Notes under the pieces: model-generated | What the model was told of the DNA's origin: nothing | Database searches by the model: none | What the model saw: the letters and a program-made list of their open reading frames with translations, nothing else | Shown: positions 25,136-36,300 of the stretch, in pieces | Position numbering within the stretch: position 1 is the stretch's first letter | Layout: each line of letters opens with the position of its first letter | Position numbers and translations under genes: made by a program | NCBI GenBank assembly: GCA_963693285.1 | Contig: OY848917.1 | Location: 32,189,245-32,253,244, forward strand | Length of the DNA: 64,000 nt | DNA from: Xestospongia muta | Taxonomy: Eukaryota > Porifera > Demospongiae > Haplosclerida > Petrosiidae | Reading direction: 5' to 3'

Positions 25136-28100
25136 GATCAGTGTATATTTCCGCCATTTCATATTCTGAAAATCGATTTCCGCCATTACGCGCCGAAATC
25201 TTCCTAAGAAATGAAAATTCAAAAAACCAAAAAACCAATATTTTTTCGATTGAGTTAGGTCAGAGCGGTTGACTATTATCAATAAAATAGGACTTTGTCC
25301 TGCTTGTGTTCCCAATTCGTCTCTCTATCTCTGATCTTTGACACTCTGACGTTAATCGCAGTGAGGTTTGACCCGTTCTTGCATTGTTACTCACTCTCAA
25401 GAATTGGTCCTACAGGCTCTAACCCGGTAGGTATTTTGTCTCAAAGTTGACTTTTGTCAGTTTGTCTAATACATTATATATATGGTATAAATTACGTCTC
25501 TACCTGTATACCCTTTCTTTCAAATTTTGTATAGTATACCTCTTCATATTTAAAGTATAAGTATATATATATAATCAGGCAAATCAGATTACTATTGTGC
25601 AATATTATATCTTAACATCAGTTAAATCATGTCGGTGCGATTGATTGATATTGAAGACTTGGTTATACTGAAAATTGAACAAGAACAATGGACTCACAAA
25701 GACTTGTCAGAGTACTTAAAAAAAAGATTTCCAAACATCAAGGGGGCTAGCATACGATCTATTGAGAGGTTTTGCAACTTAAAAAATATTCACAAAACCT
25801 CCAGGCCAACTTATCTTCAGCTAAATAATGCTGTTAGCAGGGCAGTTCATAAGGTGAATTATTTAATCAAGGGATAAGCTTGCAATTGCTTTCTTATATT
25901 ATGCAAAGGTTGGACCTGTCTATGGTCGAAAGACAATAACTGGCTTTTTGGCATCGGAAGGAATGCGTGCTTCTGAGGTCCGTGTAGGAAAAGTTTTAAA
26001 AGATATTACTCCTGTTTATCATCAAGCAAGACGAAAAGACACAGCGAGGAAGTTGAATCCTATTCCATATATAGCTCAATATTTTGGGCAAAAATTACAC
26101 ATCGATCAAAATGAGAAGTTAGTCAGATATGGAGTAACTCACATTTGTTGCGTCGATGGATTTAGTAGGAAAATTGTCGGTTTTGCTAGTATGCCTTTAA
26201 AGAACAACTTGGAGATCTATGAACATGTCTTTAGGTAAGATCACAAGAAAATGCCATATAAGATTGGCAGGATGATTTGGTAAATTTGCCAATTACTTGA
26301 AGACATACATGTAATCATGCATGCATGTATGAAAAGTGATAAATCAATCTTCAATCCACCAAAAAGTACTTACAAAATTTACTTCTAAATAACCTATTAC
26401 TATACAGTAAACTTTCTATATTGAAATACATCAAATGCCTTATAGACATTCAGATGAAAGCATTGCATGCATTAAGTGATATAATGCATGTGATATAGCT
26501 AGTTATAGGACCTTATAGGAATCATCATATCAGGTTTCTTTTTATGTAGACCTCTGCTATTGAATTTTGGTATTTGGGATCAAGTGCGTGTTGATAAGGG
26601 AAAGGAATGGTATCTTTTGTTGTTTATTCAAGAAAAACTCAGCCACATCAGATATGACAAAGGGAAAGCTCCACACTTACAGACACCTTCAACGATGGTA
26701 AGTTGCATGCAATCAAGTAAATTTCTTATAATCTACTCTTAATTGCAGAATCATGTGGTTGAGAGAATGTGGGAAGAATTTAATTCAAGGGTAAATTATC
26801 CCATCAAGCAATGTTTAACAGAAATGGAGAATGACCATGTAATAGATATGGTTAATGACACACATAAATTTTGTGTGTCTTGGGTAACTATTAGAGTTGC
26901 AAATGTTGGGACAACAATTGTTATAAAATCTTGGAATAATCATCGTATTCCGAGTAAGTTTCACAACATGTATCTTAGTTGATTTGTCTTACAGAAAAGG
27001 GTATACCTGACATACTTATGAAGAAAAAGAATCACATGGTTCCTGTTATGCCCACTCTGATTCCAGTAGTCAGTGACGCTGTTCGAGAATATGAGGCTCT
27101 GGGTGGCTCACTAACAAGATCCAGTTCTTTTGGTATTGATCCTTTGGAATCAAGTCCTGTTCTAAAGGAGAGAAGGCAAGAGCTATTTCATTCACAATAT
27201 CCACAGTTTGACCCTGTATTTTACAGCTGTGTTAATGATAAAAGTCATATCTTTCGCAAATGTGTGCTATACTTCATTTACATAACAGAATATCTTTCAC
27301 AATATTAGCATGATGTTTTCTTGCTGTAATTGTCTGTTGAAGTTCAAAGTTCATTAATAAGAACCCGAGTTATTTTACGCAAGCGCAGTTAGTACACGTT
27401 GCCACGTTCCTGCTATCTTCCGATTACATGGTATCAGACTTGATCTCACCTACTTTGATCTTTTTTGACTCATCAAGGCTATCTCACATCGTCTGGGCAG
27501 TATATTGTGAGCCAAAACACATTTCACTCAATAAACTATCCTGGTGTTTCTCTCTAAGTTGACTGTTATTATAATACGTCGTCATCGGTTGGTCTCGATC
27601 GAAAACTGTTCGATTTGGATTAAAACGTGTCTGTAAACTCTCTTGTGAGTTAATCTAACAAGCTTAAACTTAGTCTCAGGCAGGATCAAGTTGTAATATT
27701 ATAGTCAGTTTATCTAATTGTTAGCTAGTGTTAGCCCCCCATAAGGGACCATTGACCTAATTTTGGCATTTTGGTATAACCAACAGACTAGCGACTGTAT
27801 CTCTCTCCAGTTGAGTTTTGACAGTCCAATTGTCACAAGACTTAGCCAATCTAGTTTGCCCTGCTTTTGTGGTGTAATGTAATTTATTGTTTCTCGATAT
27901 AGTCAACTCACTGGTACTCTTTCTCTCCCTGTCAGTTTGTCTAGGAACACCCTAGTTTGACCAGTGCTGTCTTTCTCTCTGGAGTTGTATGCCATTGATC
28001 CACCTTGCTTTGGTGTACATTCTCTATCATTTTGTTGTTTGTCCACTCCAAGAATGAGTCGTATCCCAACCCCTCCTCAATCACAGACTGTCACATTTGT

Positions 28101-28457
28101 CCGTGACCAACAACGCTTTGAAATAGACTTGTCAACTCGACAAATTTCCTCAAGAATGTTGTTGAGAATGTTTAATGTGAGTGCTAATTGTTTTATTTAT
28201 TATTCAGTGTTCGAATTGTTGTAGGTGGATCCTGCAAATGTGTGGTTAAGAGAAGATTTTAGTGCACAGGCTTTCCTACCTGATGACGAAGGGATCTTCC
28301 ACTTTCATAATCTTCAGTTCTCACCATTTATCACGATGTTTGTCGAGGGCTCTGATGCTTCTGGAAGTGCTGGTTCCTCTTCAACTCCAACAGTTCATCC
28401 TAATAGCTCTGTACAAGATGGCCATCCTCGTTTTCGGTGAGTATTAACAGTGAAGTT
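25136..28457 (+). repeat. Left inverted arm (~3.3 kb)
   Basis: The inverse complement of about 30033-33347. It is almost identical; differences seen are one base near 27486, a 7-nt length difference near 27730, and a cluster of changes in the innermost 100 bp. Similarity fades just after the donor at 28437. Confidence 0.9.
25629..27308 (+). CDS. DDE integrase/transposase, left-arm copy
   Basis: Five exons with matching phases: 25629-25853, 25909-26234, 26550-26697, 26749-26953 and 26995-27308 (TAG). They encode 405 residues with no internal stop. Exons 1-2 form a DNA-binding part (WTHKDLSEYLKKRF; then GPVYGRKTITGFL, like the HTH_21 segment of IS3 OrfB). The catalytic core follows: first Asp in KLHIDQNEK, second in VRVDKGKEW, and Glu in NHVVERMWEE, about 38 residues after the second Asp. 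KSWNNHRIP and KGIPDILM belong to the conserved C-terminal part of this integrase family of invertebrates and fish. It would cut and join the element ends in the nucleus. The start was chosen as the first ATG of the open exon. The downstream neighbour on the same strand is the RING-like gene. Confidence 0.85.
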
Positions 28458-28899
28458 GTTCTTTACTGTTCTTAGAAGATGTTAATAGTCAGATTATCTG
28501 ATATTGTTATAATTGTGTGATCAATTAATTGTAATTTAACTGTCCTATAATTATTACATCATGTCTACAATATGTAAATAGTAGGCCACAAATTACTGTT
28601 TTGTATTCATATCTTCTTTTAGGCAAGCTTACATAACACTTCCTGTAGGCCTACTGCATGTGATGTATGCATGTTTGCAGTGCAAGTTGTGTCATACTAT
28701 TCCAATAAAACCACCTGTGATGATGGCTGATTGTTGTAAAATAATAATTGGGTGTGGAAATTGTGTGGACAGATTGTATGTCTCAAGGCATGTTGATGTA
28801 CCTTGCCTGATGTGCAAATCAAGTTGCCCACATTCAAATTATTTGCGTATCAATGGTATTGATGAACTTTTAAATGTACTCTCAGACATAAAAAGTTAA
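28054..28899 (+). CDS. RING-like zinc-finger protein, left gene
   Basis: Exons 28054-28176, 28225-28436 and 28623-28899 (TAA) splice in phase to 203 residues. Residues 1-111 (MSRIPTPPQSQTV; VDPANVWLREDF; FIEMF-like acidic-Ser tail ending GHPRFR) come from the inverted arm. The last exon is unique to the centre and encodes a RING-like finger: CKLC, DCCKIIIGCGNC, CLMC, plus a short C-terminal helix (GIDELLNVL). No His is seen at the usual RING position; the CC...C..C arrangement matches the right-hand gene and related finger proteins I recall from fish and cnidarians. Ubiquitin-ligase activity is inferred from the fold only. It lacks the middle domain that the right gene has. Confidence 0.7.
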
Positions 28900-29109
28900 T
28901 TTTTAATGTTATCATTTTTTGTCAACCCTGTACATGTAAGACTTTTTCAACAAATTCTTTAATTTGAGAAATGTTAATTATAATGAATACTTTCACTTCT
29001 AAACAATAATGAATGTTCTAACCCTTAAGAGAGTTAGGGTTTGTACTTGAGATAAATGGTGATCTGGTAAGTAATAATTATGAGAAAGTTGTCAATTCAT
29101 TGAGTAGTT
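28900..29109. other. Gap between the two convergent RING-like genes
   Basis: About 210 bp between the stop codons of the + and - strand genes, likely holding both 3' ends. No canonical AATAAA pair stands out. Confidence 0.5.
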
Positions 29110-30436
29110 TTACTCATCAAAGAGGCATTGGACTTGTGTAACAAAATCATCTAGTCCATGTAATCGACTTGTCTGAGCATATCCACGGTCAACATTACAA
29201 ATAGGGCAAGGTTTCTTCATAAGTTCTTCATAACTCCCACTTATTCCATACCAAGTATTCACACACTGTTCACATCCTATTATATTCTTGCAGCATCCTG
29301 CCATTACTAAGGGAGGTTTCATGGGTGTCTCAAAGCATATCTTGCAATTAAATGTGCTCTGGAAAACAGTTTTAAGAGCTATAGGAATCTTTAAATCTTT
29401 TGTGACAGTAAATAAAAGGTTGAGTTTGTCTCTTATTTCAGAGAGATATGTGTTCACAGGTTCATCATCATCCTCAGTTTCAACTCATTTTCGCTTATTA
29501 CTGACAGTGGGAGTTGTAAAATCTGCATAAAATTTCCTAGCATTCTGTTTCCAAAAGTCTAAACCTTTTCAAATAATAAGAAAAAAATAGTAATTAGAGT
29601 TGCAGCACATTCTGTTAAGCAAAATACAAATTGGCATTTGGAAAACAAATAGGCATATTGCAACTGGTGGCCACTATAATGGTATATAAGAAGCAAAGTA
29701 ACCAAAGGCCAGCCCAGTTACACCACAAGTCCAACCTCAATGCAAACAATGTTATATTCAAATTCACATTAATTACCTCTAGTAGCACTGCAATCTGCCA
29801 CTTCGTGGCCATCTGCTGATACAAGTGAATAAGTTGATCCCCATATTTCTTTTATTTGGCTATTGACATAGTCCACATTTGCTTTTTCTGAAGTTATTTC
29901 AATAAAAGCTTCAACACTCATTTCAAACTCAGGTTTTCTCCCTACTTTTTTCATTCTGGCCCTAGTGATTTTCAGTAGATGTCTGTTTTTGCTTCCAACT
30001 ACAGATCTAATTATGTACCAATAACATTAAATAATTTCACTGTTAACACTCACCGAAAACGAGGATGGCCATCTAGTACAGAGCTATTAGGACGAACTGT
30101 TGGAGTTGAAGAGGAACCAGAACTTCCGGAAGCATCAGAGCCCTCGACAAACATCGTGATAAATGGTGAGAACTGAAGATTATGAAAGTGGAAGATCCCT
30201 TCGTCATCAGGTAGGAAAGCCTGTGCACTAAAATCTTCTCTTAACCACACATTTGCAGGATCCACCTACAACAATTCGAACACTGAATAATAAATAAAAC
30301 AATTAGCACTCACATTAAACATTCTCAACAACATTCTTGAAGAAATTTGTCGAGTTGACAAGTCTATTTCAAAGCGTTGTTGGTCACGGACAAATGTGAC
30401 AGTCTGTGATTGAGGAGGGGTTGGGATACGACTCAT
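29110..30436 (-). CDS. RING-like zinc-finger protein, right gene, with an in-frame TGA
   Basis: Exons 30436-30314, 30265-30054, 29961-29777 and 29564-29110 (TAA) join in phase to 325 codons including stop. The first two exons mirror the left gene. Exon 3 adds a small domain (RKPEFEMSVEAFIEIT ... ADGHEVADCSATR) that I have seen upstream of similar fingers. Exon 4 starts LDFWKQNARKFYADF and ends with the finger: CKICFETPMKPPLVMAGCC, GCEQCVNTWY, CPICNVDRGYA and LHGLDDF. A TGA at 29487-29485, after NKRK, interrupts exon 4 before the finger; the frame is otherwise open. It may be a recent nonsense mutation, an unrecognised small intron or a sequence error. Confidence 0.65.
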
Positions 30437-33347
30437 TCTTGGAGTGGACAAACAACAAAATGATAGAGAATGTACACCAAAGCAAGGTGGATCAATGGCA
30501 TACAACTCCAGAGAGAAAGACAGCACTGGTCAAACTAGGGTGTTCCTAGACAAACTGACAGGGAGAGAAAGAGTACCAGTGAGTTGACTATATCGAGAAA
30601 CAATAAATTACATTACACCACAAAAGCAGGGCAAACTAGATTGGCTAAGTCTTGTGACAATTGGACTGTCAAAACTCAACTGGAGAGAGATACAGTCGCT
30701 AGTCTGTTGGTTATACCAAAATGCCAAAATTAGGTCAATGGTCCCTTATGGGGGGCTGCTAACAATTAGATAAACTGACTATAATATTACAACTTGATCC
30801 TGCCTGAGACTAAGTTTAAGCTTGTTAGATTAACTCACAAGAGAGTTTACAGACACGTTTTAATCCAAATCGAACAGTTTTCGATCGAGACCAACCGATG
30901 ACGACGTATTATAATAACAGTCAACTTAGAGAGAAACACCAGGATAGTTTATTGAGTGAAATGTGTTTTGGCTCACAATATACTGCCCAGACGATATGAG
31001 ATAGCCTTGATGAGTCAAAAAAGATCAAAGTAGGTGAGATCAAGTCTGATACCATGTAATCGGAAGATAGCAGGAACGTGGCAACGTGTACTAACTGCGC
31101 TTGCGTAAAATAACTCGGGTTCTTATTAATGAACTTTGAACTTCAACAGACAATTACAGCAAGAAAACATCATGCTAATATTGTGAAAGATATTCTGTTA
31201 TGTAAATGAAGTATAGCACACATTTGCGAAAGATATGACTTTTATCATTAACACAGCTGTAAAATACAGGGTCAAACTGTGGATATTGTGAATGAAATAG
31301 CTCTTGCCTTCTCTCCTTTAGAACAGGACTTGATTCCAAAGGATCAATACCAAAAGAACTGGATCTTGTTAGTGAGCCACCCAGAGCCTCATATTCTCGA
31401 ACAGCGTCACTGACTACTGGAATCAGAGTGGGCATAACAGGAACCATGTGATTCTTTTTCTTCATAAGTATGTCAGGTATACCCTTTTCTGTAAGACAAA
31501 TCAACTAAGATACATGTTGTGAAACTTACTCGGAATACGATGATTATTCCAAGATTTTATAACAATTGTTGTCCCAACATTTGCAACTCTAATAGTTACC
31601 CAAGACACACAAAATTTATGTGTGTCATTAACCATATCTATTACATGGTCATTCTCCATTTCTGTTAAACATTGCTTGATGGGATAATTTACCCTTGAAT
31701 TAAATTCTTCCCACATTCTCTCAACCACATGATTCTGCAATTAAGAGTAGATTATAAGAAATTTACTTGATTGCATGCAACTTACCATCGTTGAAGGTGT
31801 CTGTAAGTGTGGAGCTTTCCCTTTGTCATATCTGATGTGGCTGAGTTTTTCTTGAATAAACAACAAAAGATACCATTCCTTTCCCTTATCAACACGCACT
31901 TGATCCCAAATACCAAAATTCAATAGCAGAGGTCTACATAAAAAGAAACCTGATATGATGATTCCTATAAGGTCCTATAACTAGCTATATCACATGCATT
32001 ATATCACTTAATGCATGCAATGCTTTCATCTGAATGTCTATAAGGCATTTGATGTATTTCAATATAGAAAGTTTACTGTATAGTAATAGGTTATTTAGAA
32101 GTAAATTTTGTAAGTACTTTTTGGTGGATTGAAGATTGATTTATCACTTTTCATACATGCATGCATGATTACATGTATGTCTTCAAGTAATTGGCAAATT
32201 TACCAAATCATCCTGCCAATCTTATATGGCATTTTCTTGTGATCTTACCTAAAGACATGTTCATAGATCTCCAAGTTGTTCTTTAAAGGCATACTAGCAA
32301 AACCGACAATTTTCCTACTAAATCCATCGACGCAACAAATGTGAGTTACTCCATATCTGACTAACTTCTCATTTTGATCGATGTGTAATTTTTGCCCAAA
32401 ATATTGAGCTATATATGGAATAGGATTCAACTTCCTCGCTGTGTCTTTTCGTCTTGCTTGATGATAAACAGGAGTAATATCTTTTAAAACTTTTCCTACA
32501 CGGACCTCAGAAGCACGCATTCCTTCCGATGCCAAAAAGCCAGTTATTGTCTTTCGACCATAGACAGGTCCAACCTTTGCATAATATAAGAAAGCAATTG
32601 CAAGCTTATCCCTTGATTAAATAATTCACCTTATGAACTGCCCTGCTAACAGCATTATTTAGCTGAAGATAAGTTGGCCTGGAGGTTTTGTGAATATTTT
32701 TTAAGTTGCAAAACCTCTCAATAGATCGTATGCTAGCCCCCTTGATGTTTGGAAATCTTTTTTTTAAGTACTCTGACAAGTCTTTGTGAGTCCATTGTTC
32801 TTGTTCAATTTTCAGTATAACCAAGTCTTCAATATCAATCAATCGCACCGACATGATTTAACTGATGTTAAGATATAATATTGCACAATAGTAATCTGAT
32901 TTGCCTGATTATATATATATACTTATACTTTAAATATGAAGAGGTATACTATACAAAATTTGAAAGAAAGGGTATACAGGTAGAGACGTAATTTATACCA
33001 TATATATAATGTATTAGACAAACTGACAAAAGTCAACTTTGAGACAAAATACCTACCGGGTTAGAGCCTGTAGGACCAATTCTTGAGAGTGAGTAACAAT
33101 GCAAGAACGGGTCAAACCTCACTGCGATTAACGTCAAAGTGTCAAAGATCAGAGATAGAGAGACGAATTGGGAACACAAGCAGGACAAAGTCCTATTTTA
33201 TTGATAATAGTCAACCGCTCTGACCTAACTCAATCGAAAAAATATTGGTTTTTTGGTTTTTTGAATTTTCATTTCTTAGGAAGATTTCGGCGCGTAATGG
33301 CGGAAATCGATTTTCAGAATATGAAATGGCGGAAATATACACTGATC
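30033..33347 (-). repeat. Right inverted arm (~3.3 kb)
   Basis: Mirror of 25136-28457. Both integrase copies have identical translated exons. Confidence 0.9.
31175..32854 (-). CDS. DDE integrase/transposase, right-arm copy
   Basis: Mirror gene: exons 32854-32630, 32574-32249, 31933-31786, 31734-31530 and 31488-31175. All exon translations equal the left-arm copy, and the D, D, E residues and splice sites are intact. One element thus encodes two identical transposase genes reading inward from its two ends. A read-mapping check is needed to exclude an assembly-made palindrome, but the distinct centre and the 7-nt difference argue that the structure is real. Confidence 0.85.
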
Positions 33348-33348
33348 A

Positions 33349-33354
33349 ATTTGC
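33349..33354. repeat. Right target-site duplication ATTTGC
   Basis: Matches 25129-25134. Confidence 0.8.
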
Positions 33355-36300
33355 ATATATTAGCAGCTATGACAATAAGATATTTTTAATTTTAAACTTT
33401 CCAATAATTGATTTCAAATATTGGTATTATGAAATTAACGGATTATCTAAACAAAAGAAAAAAATTGCTGTATATACTGATAGATAAATGAATGAATAGT
33501 GATAGCTAATATCAGTCCAATACAAAGAATGCAGACAAGATGGTAGGGGTGGCAATTGCATCATCCCAACGTAATAACACTGGCACAGAATGCAATGTAT
33601 CACTGATTTTATTTTAGTGATTTAGACAGCTGGTGAATATCCTTAATTGTTTGTGCCAGTTGATACATCTTTGCTAAAACACTAGACACTCCATTCTGTC
33701 TGTTTTAACCTAGTGTTAATGATGCTAGTATTGGTGTTATATAACTATATTCAACTTTACTAATCTCTTGCATTTCAGTAACTTAAAATTATCTAATGAT
33801 TCTGATTGATTAATAGGTATGTGTTTCTATTTCAGATTGATTAATAGATATGTGTTGGTAGTTCCATCTTAGATTGATTAATAGGTACATGTTGGTAGTT
33901 CCATCTTAGATTGATTAATAGGTACATGTTGGTAGTTCCATCTTAGATTGATTAATAGGTACATGTTGGTAGTTCCATCTTAGATTGATTAATAGGTATG
34001 TGTGGTAGTTCCATCTTAGATTGATTAATAGGCATGTGTTGGTAGTTCCATCTCAGATTTTCATCATTTTGATAGACAATAGCCGTTTCTTGTATGTTGT
34101 CCATTACTTGAATTGAATACCAGCTTACAACCAACTGTTCAGTGTTATATTCTTGATTTTTGCATTGAATATTTCTTTTGTTTGCTCTTGTAATCTTTTA
34201 TGATACAAATCCAAATTCATTTTGATCAGTATTTATGTTTTGCCTTTAAATAAGAGACCTTCAACCTATTTCACCAAACTTGTGATCTGCATCAGTCTTT
34301 TATTGTCTATTTGTCCACATGTATCACATCATATTTTTTAGACACTTTTATCTCATTCTCTAACTGACAATCATATACTCTAACAGTTACTGGCACGGAA
34401 ACACAATGTTTTCAGGTGGATGAACAGAGTTAATTGCTAGGCAAAGTTAATATCATTATCTGATAGTAGTTCTTCTAATGTCTGACCAGTCCAGAGAATT
34501 ATAGGTTTTGGATGCTTTTGGTTAAAACAAAGTTATGAACAGGGTAGTGGACCATGCAGGTTGGTGGAGAGAGCTGAAATAACCAGAAGTTGTCAGATAA
34601 CAGAATCTAAATCCATGCTATATATTGTAATTAAACCAGTCATTCTTTCTTTCAATATAATCAGCCTATCTATTTTCCCACAGTTCTTTATTGTCATACA
34701 AAGACTAAATGCCTAAGCATTGTTGTATTTGACAAACATGAAACCCATTAATGTTATTCTGCCATTATGGTGTATTGATAAACACTGTAGAACTTGTCAA
34801 TATTGAACATTGAGTGTATAACGTTTTTTCTGATGATGCAAAATATACCTATACTTATATACTTAAAAATATGCTTGATAATAAATGTTAACGTATAACA
34901 GTGATATTATCAAAATGGTTGGCTTCTTCCAATGATGTATATGTGACTTAACCTAGCAAACACAGGGTGATCTTTGACATCAACTAGAAGGGTGGCATCT
35001 GGTTGATAACAGGAAATTATTTGAGAAGTTGGAATTGTTTAATATATCTTTTGATTATGCATACATTTTATGAATTAGATTATAATATTCATTATTTTGT
35101 TTTGTTTTTCTTTCATACACTTTCTCCCAAATGTTAAATGTTTAAAGATAAAAGACATTTGTTTTGAACAACTATATTTTGTTCCACATGCAATATAGCA
35201 GGAGCGTTGTCATATTTAAACCAGAAGGGCGAGCAACCTTAGGGTTGTTATGACAGCAACCCATTTTTTGCAGTGTGGTCAAATTGCAAGTTTCATTCAA
35301 ATAAGGCTGAAACTAGCAGTGTATTAAATTTTGGTGGCATCAGACAGCTATGCAGAATGATTATATACTCTTTAATCTATCATATTTATAAGAATCAATT
35401 TTAAAATAGAAGTTTTGCAACAAAAATTGCAAAATTAAACATCATCCTATTGAAATATAATCAACAATTTTCCTTCAAACAAAAGTTAGACATCTTTGTT
35501 TAATAGACTAGATCAACAATGATCTGTTAAGTTAAAGCAACAATTCATGTACCAAGAATGAATATAAACAAATAAGAAAAAAACATTAATAAAATGTAAA
35601 AAAATCAATGTCTTATCTGTACTATACTCTGTCATGTAATCAGTACTGTCTATACTATGTCATACTAACAACTGGTAACCAGAGTAGTCCTACTTATCAA
35701 TGTAAGAGTGTCATATATCTATCACCTTACCTTCTAATGTAACTGTAATGTTTGTAAATAAATAGCTAATATCTTTTAAAGTCAAATAAAGTACTTCATA
35801 TTAAAAGTCTTAATAATATGACATTATTTGGATAAGTTCAGTTAGGAACAAAATTGTCATTAGTCAGTTATGCAATCCAGTGTTGTTATCAAATGAACTT
35901 ACTACACATTAGTTGCTATTAATATGTCTACCAAACCAATCATATACATATTAATAACCTAACTATTATTAATTGCTGTACAGGTTTTGTCATTGCTTCA
36001 GTTTTTGATACTCAGTTTAATGAATTGTCTGTACTGGATAGCAATGAATTTGATTTATCAATTAACAAAACTACTACTGTTACTATAAACAGTTATTCTT
36101 TCAGTTATAATGGAGTCAATCATTGTTGACTTTTGTTACAATTACCAGTATTGATTACAATAACTTCACATTTGGACATATAATAAACACATGATAGCTC
36201 TAGGCTTTATATAGAAAGTGATGACAATTGGTTGTATTTTTCATTCAAATGGTCAATTAGTTGATGGAGTTGTTGTGTACACTATCATTAGTCAAAATCA

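Larger units (their letters stand above)
25135..33348. mobile_element. 8.2-kb DDE-integrase (IS3EU-like) transposon with ~3.3-kb inverted arms and RING-like cargo
   Basis: The ends are inverted copies starting GATCAGTGTATATTTCCGCC (left 25136, right 33347 inward) with one unmatched terminal base each. The direct repeat ATTTGC lies immediately outside on both sides (25129-25134 and 33349-33354), a clean 6-bp target-site duplication. Mirror coordinates sum to 58483 along the outer arms and 58490 inside a single 7-nt indel near 27730. Each arm carries a complete integrase gene and two exons of a RING-like gene; the 1.6-kb centre is unique. The integrase type and 6-bp duplication suggest the eukaryotic IS3-like class (IS3EU in Repbase usage), from memory. 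The near-identical arms and open integrase frames suggest a recent or still active insertion. Confidence 0.85.

Noticed and set aside
33168..33487. + strand frames crossing the right end of the 8.2-kb element
   Set aside because: Mirror-image artefacts of the inverted arm tip; they run out into flanking DNA.
33803..34134. Possible CRISPR-like repeats or a repeat protein (minus frame with INQSKMEL repeats)
   Set aside because: The units are contiguous without unique spacers in an animal genome; it is a 37-bp minisatellite.
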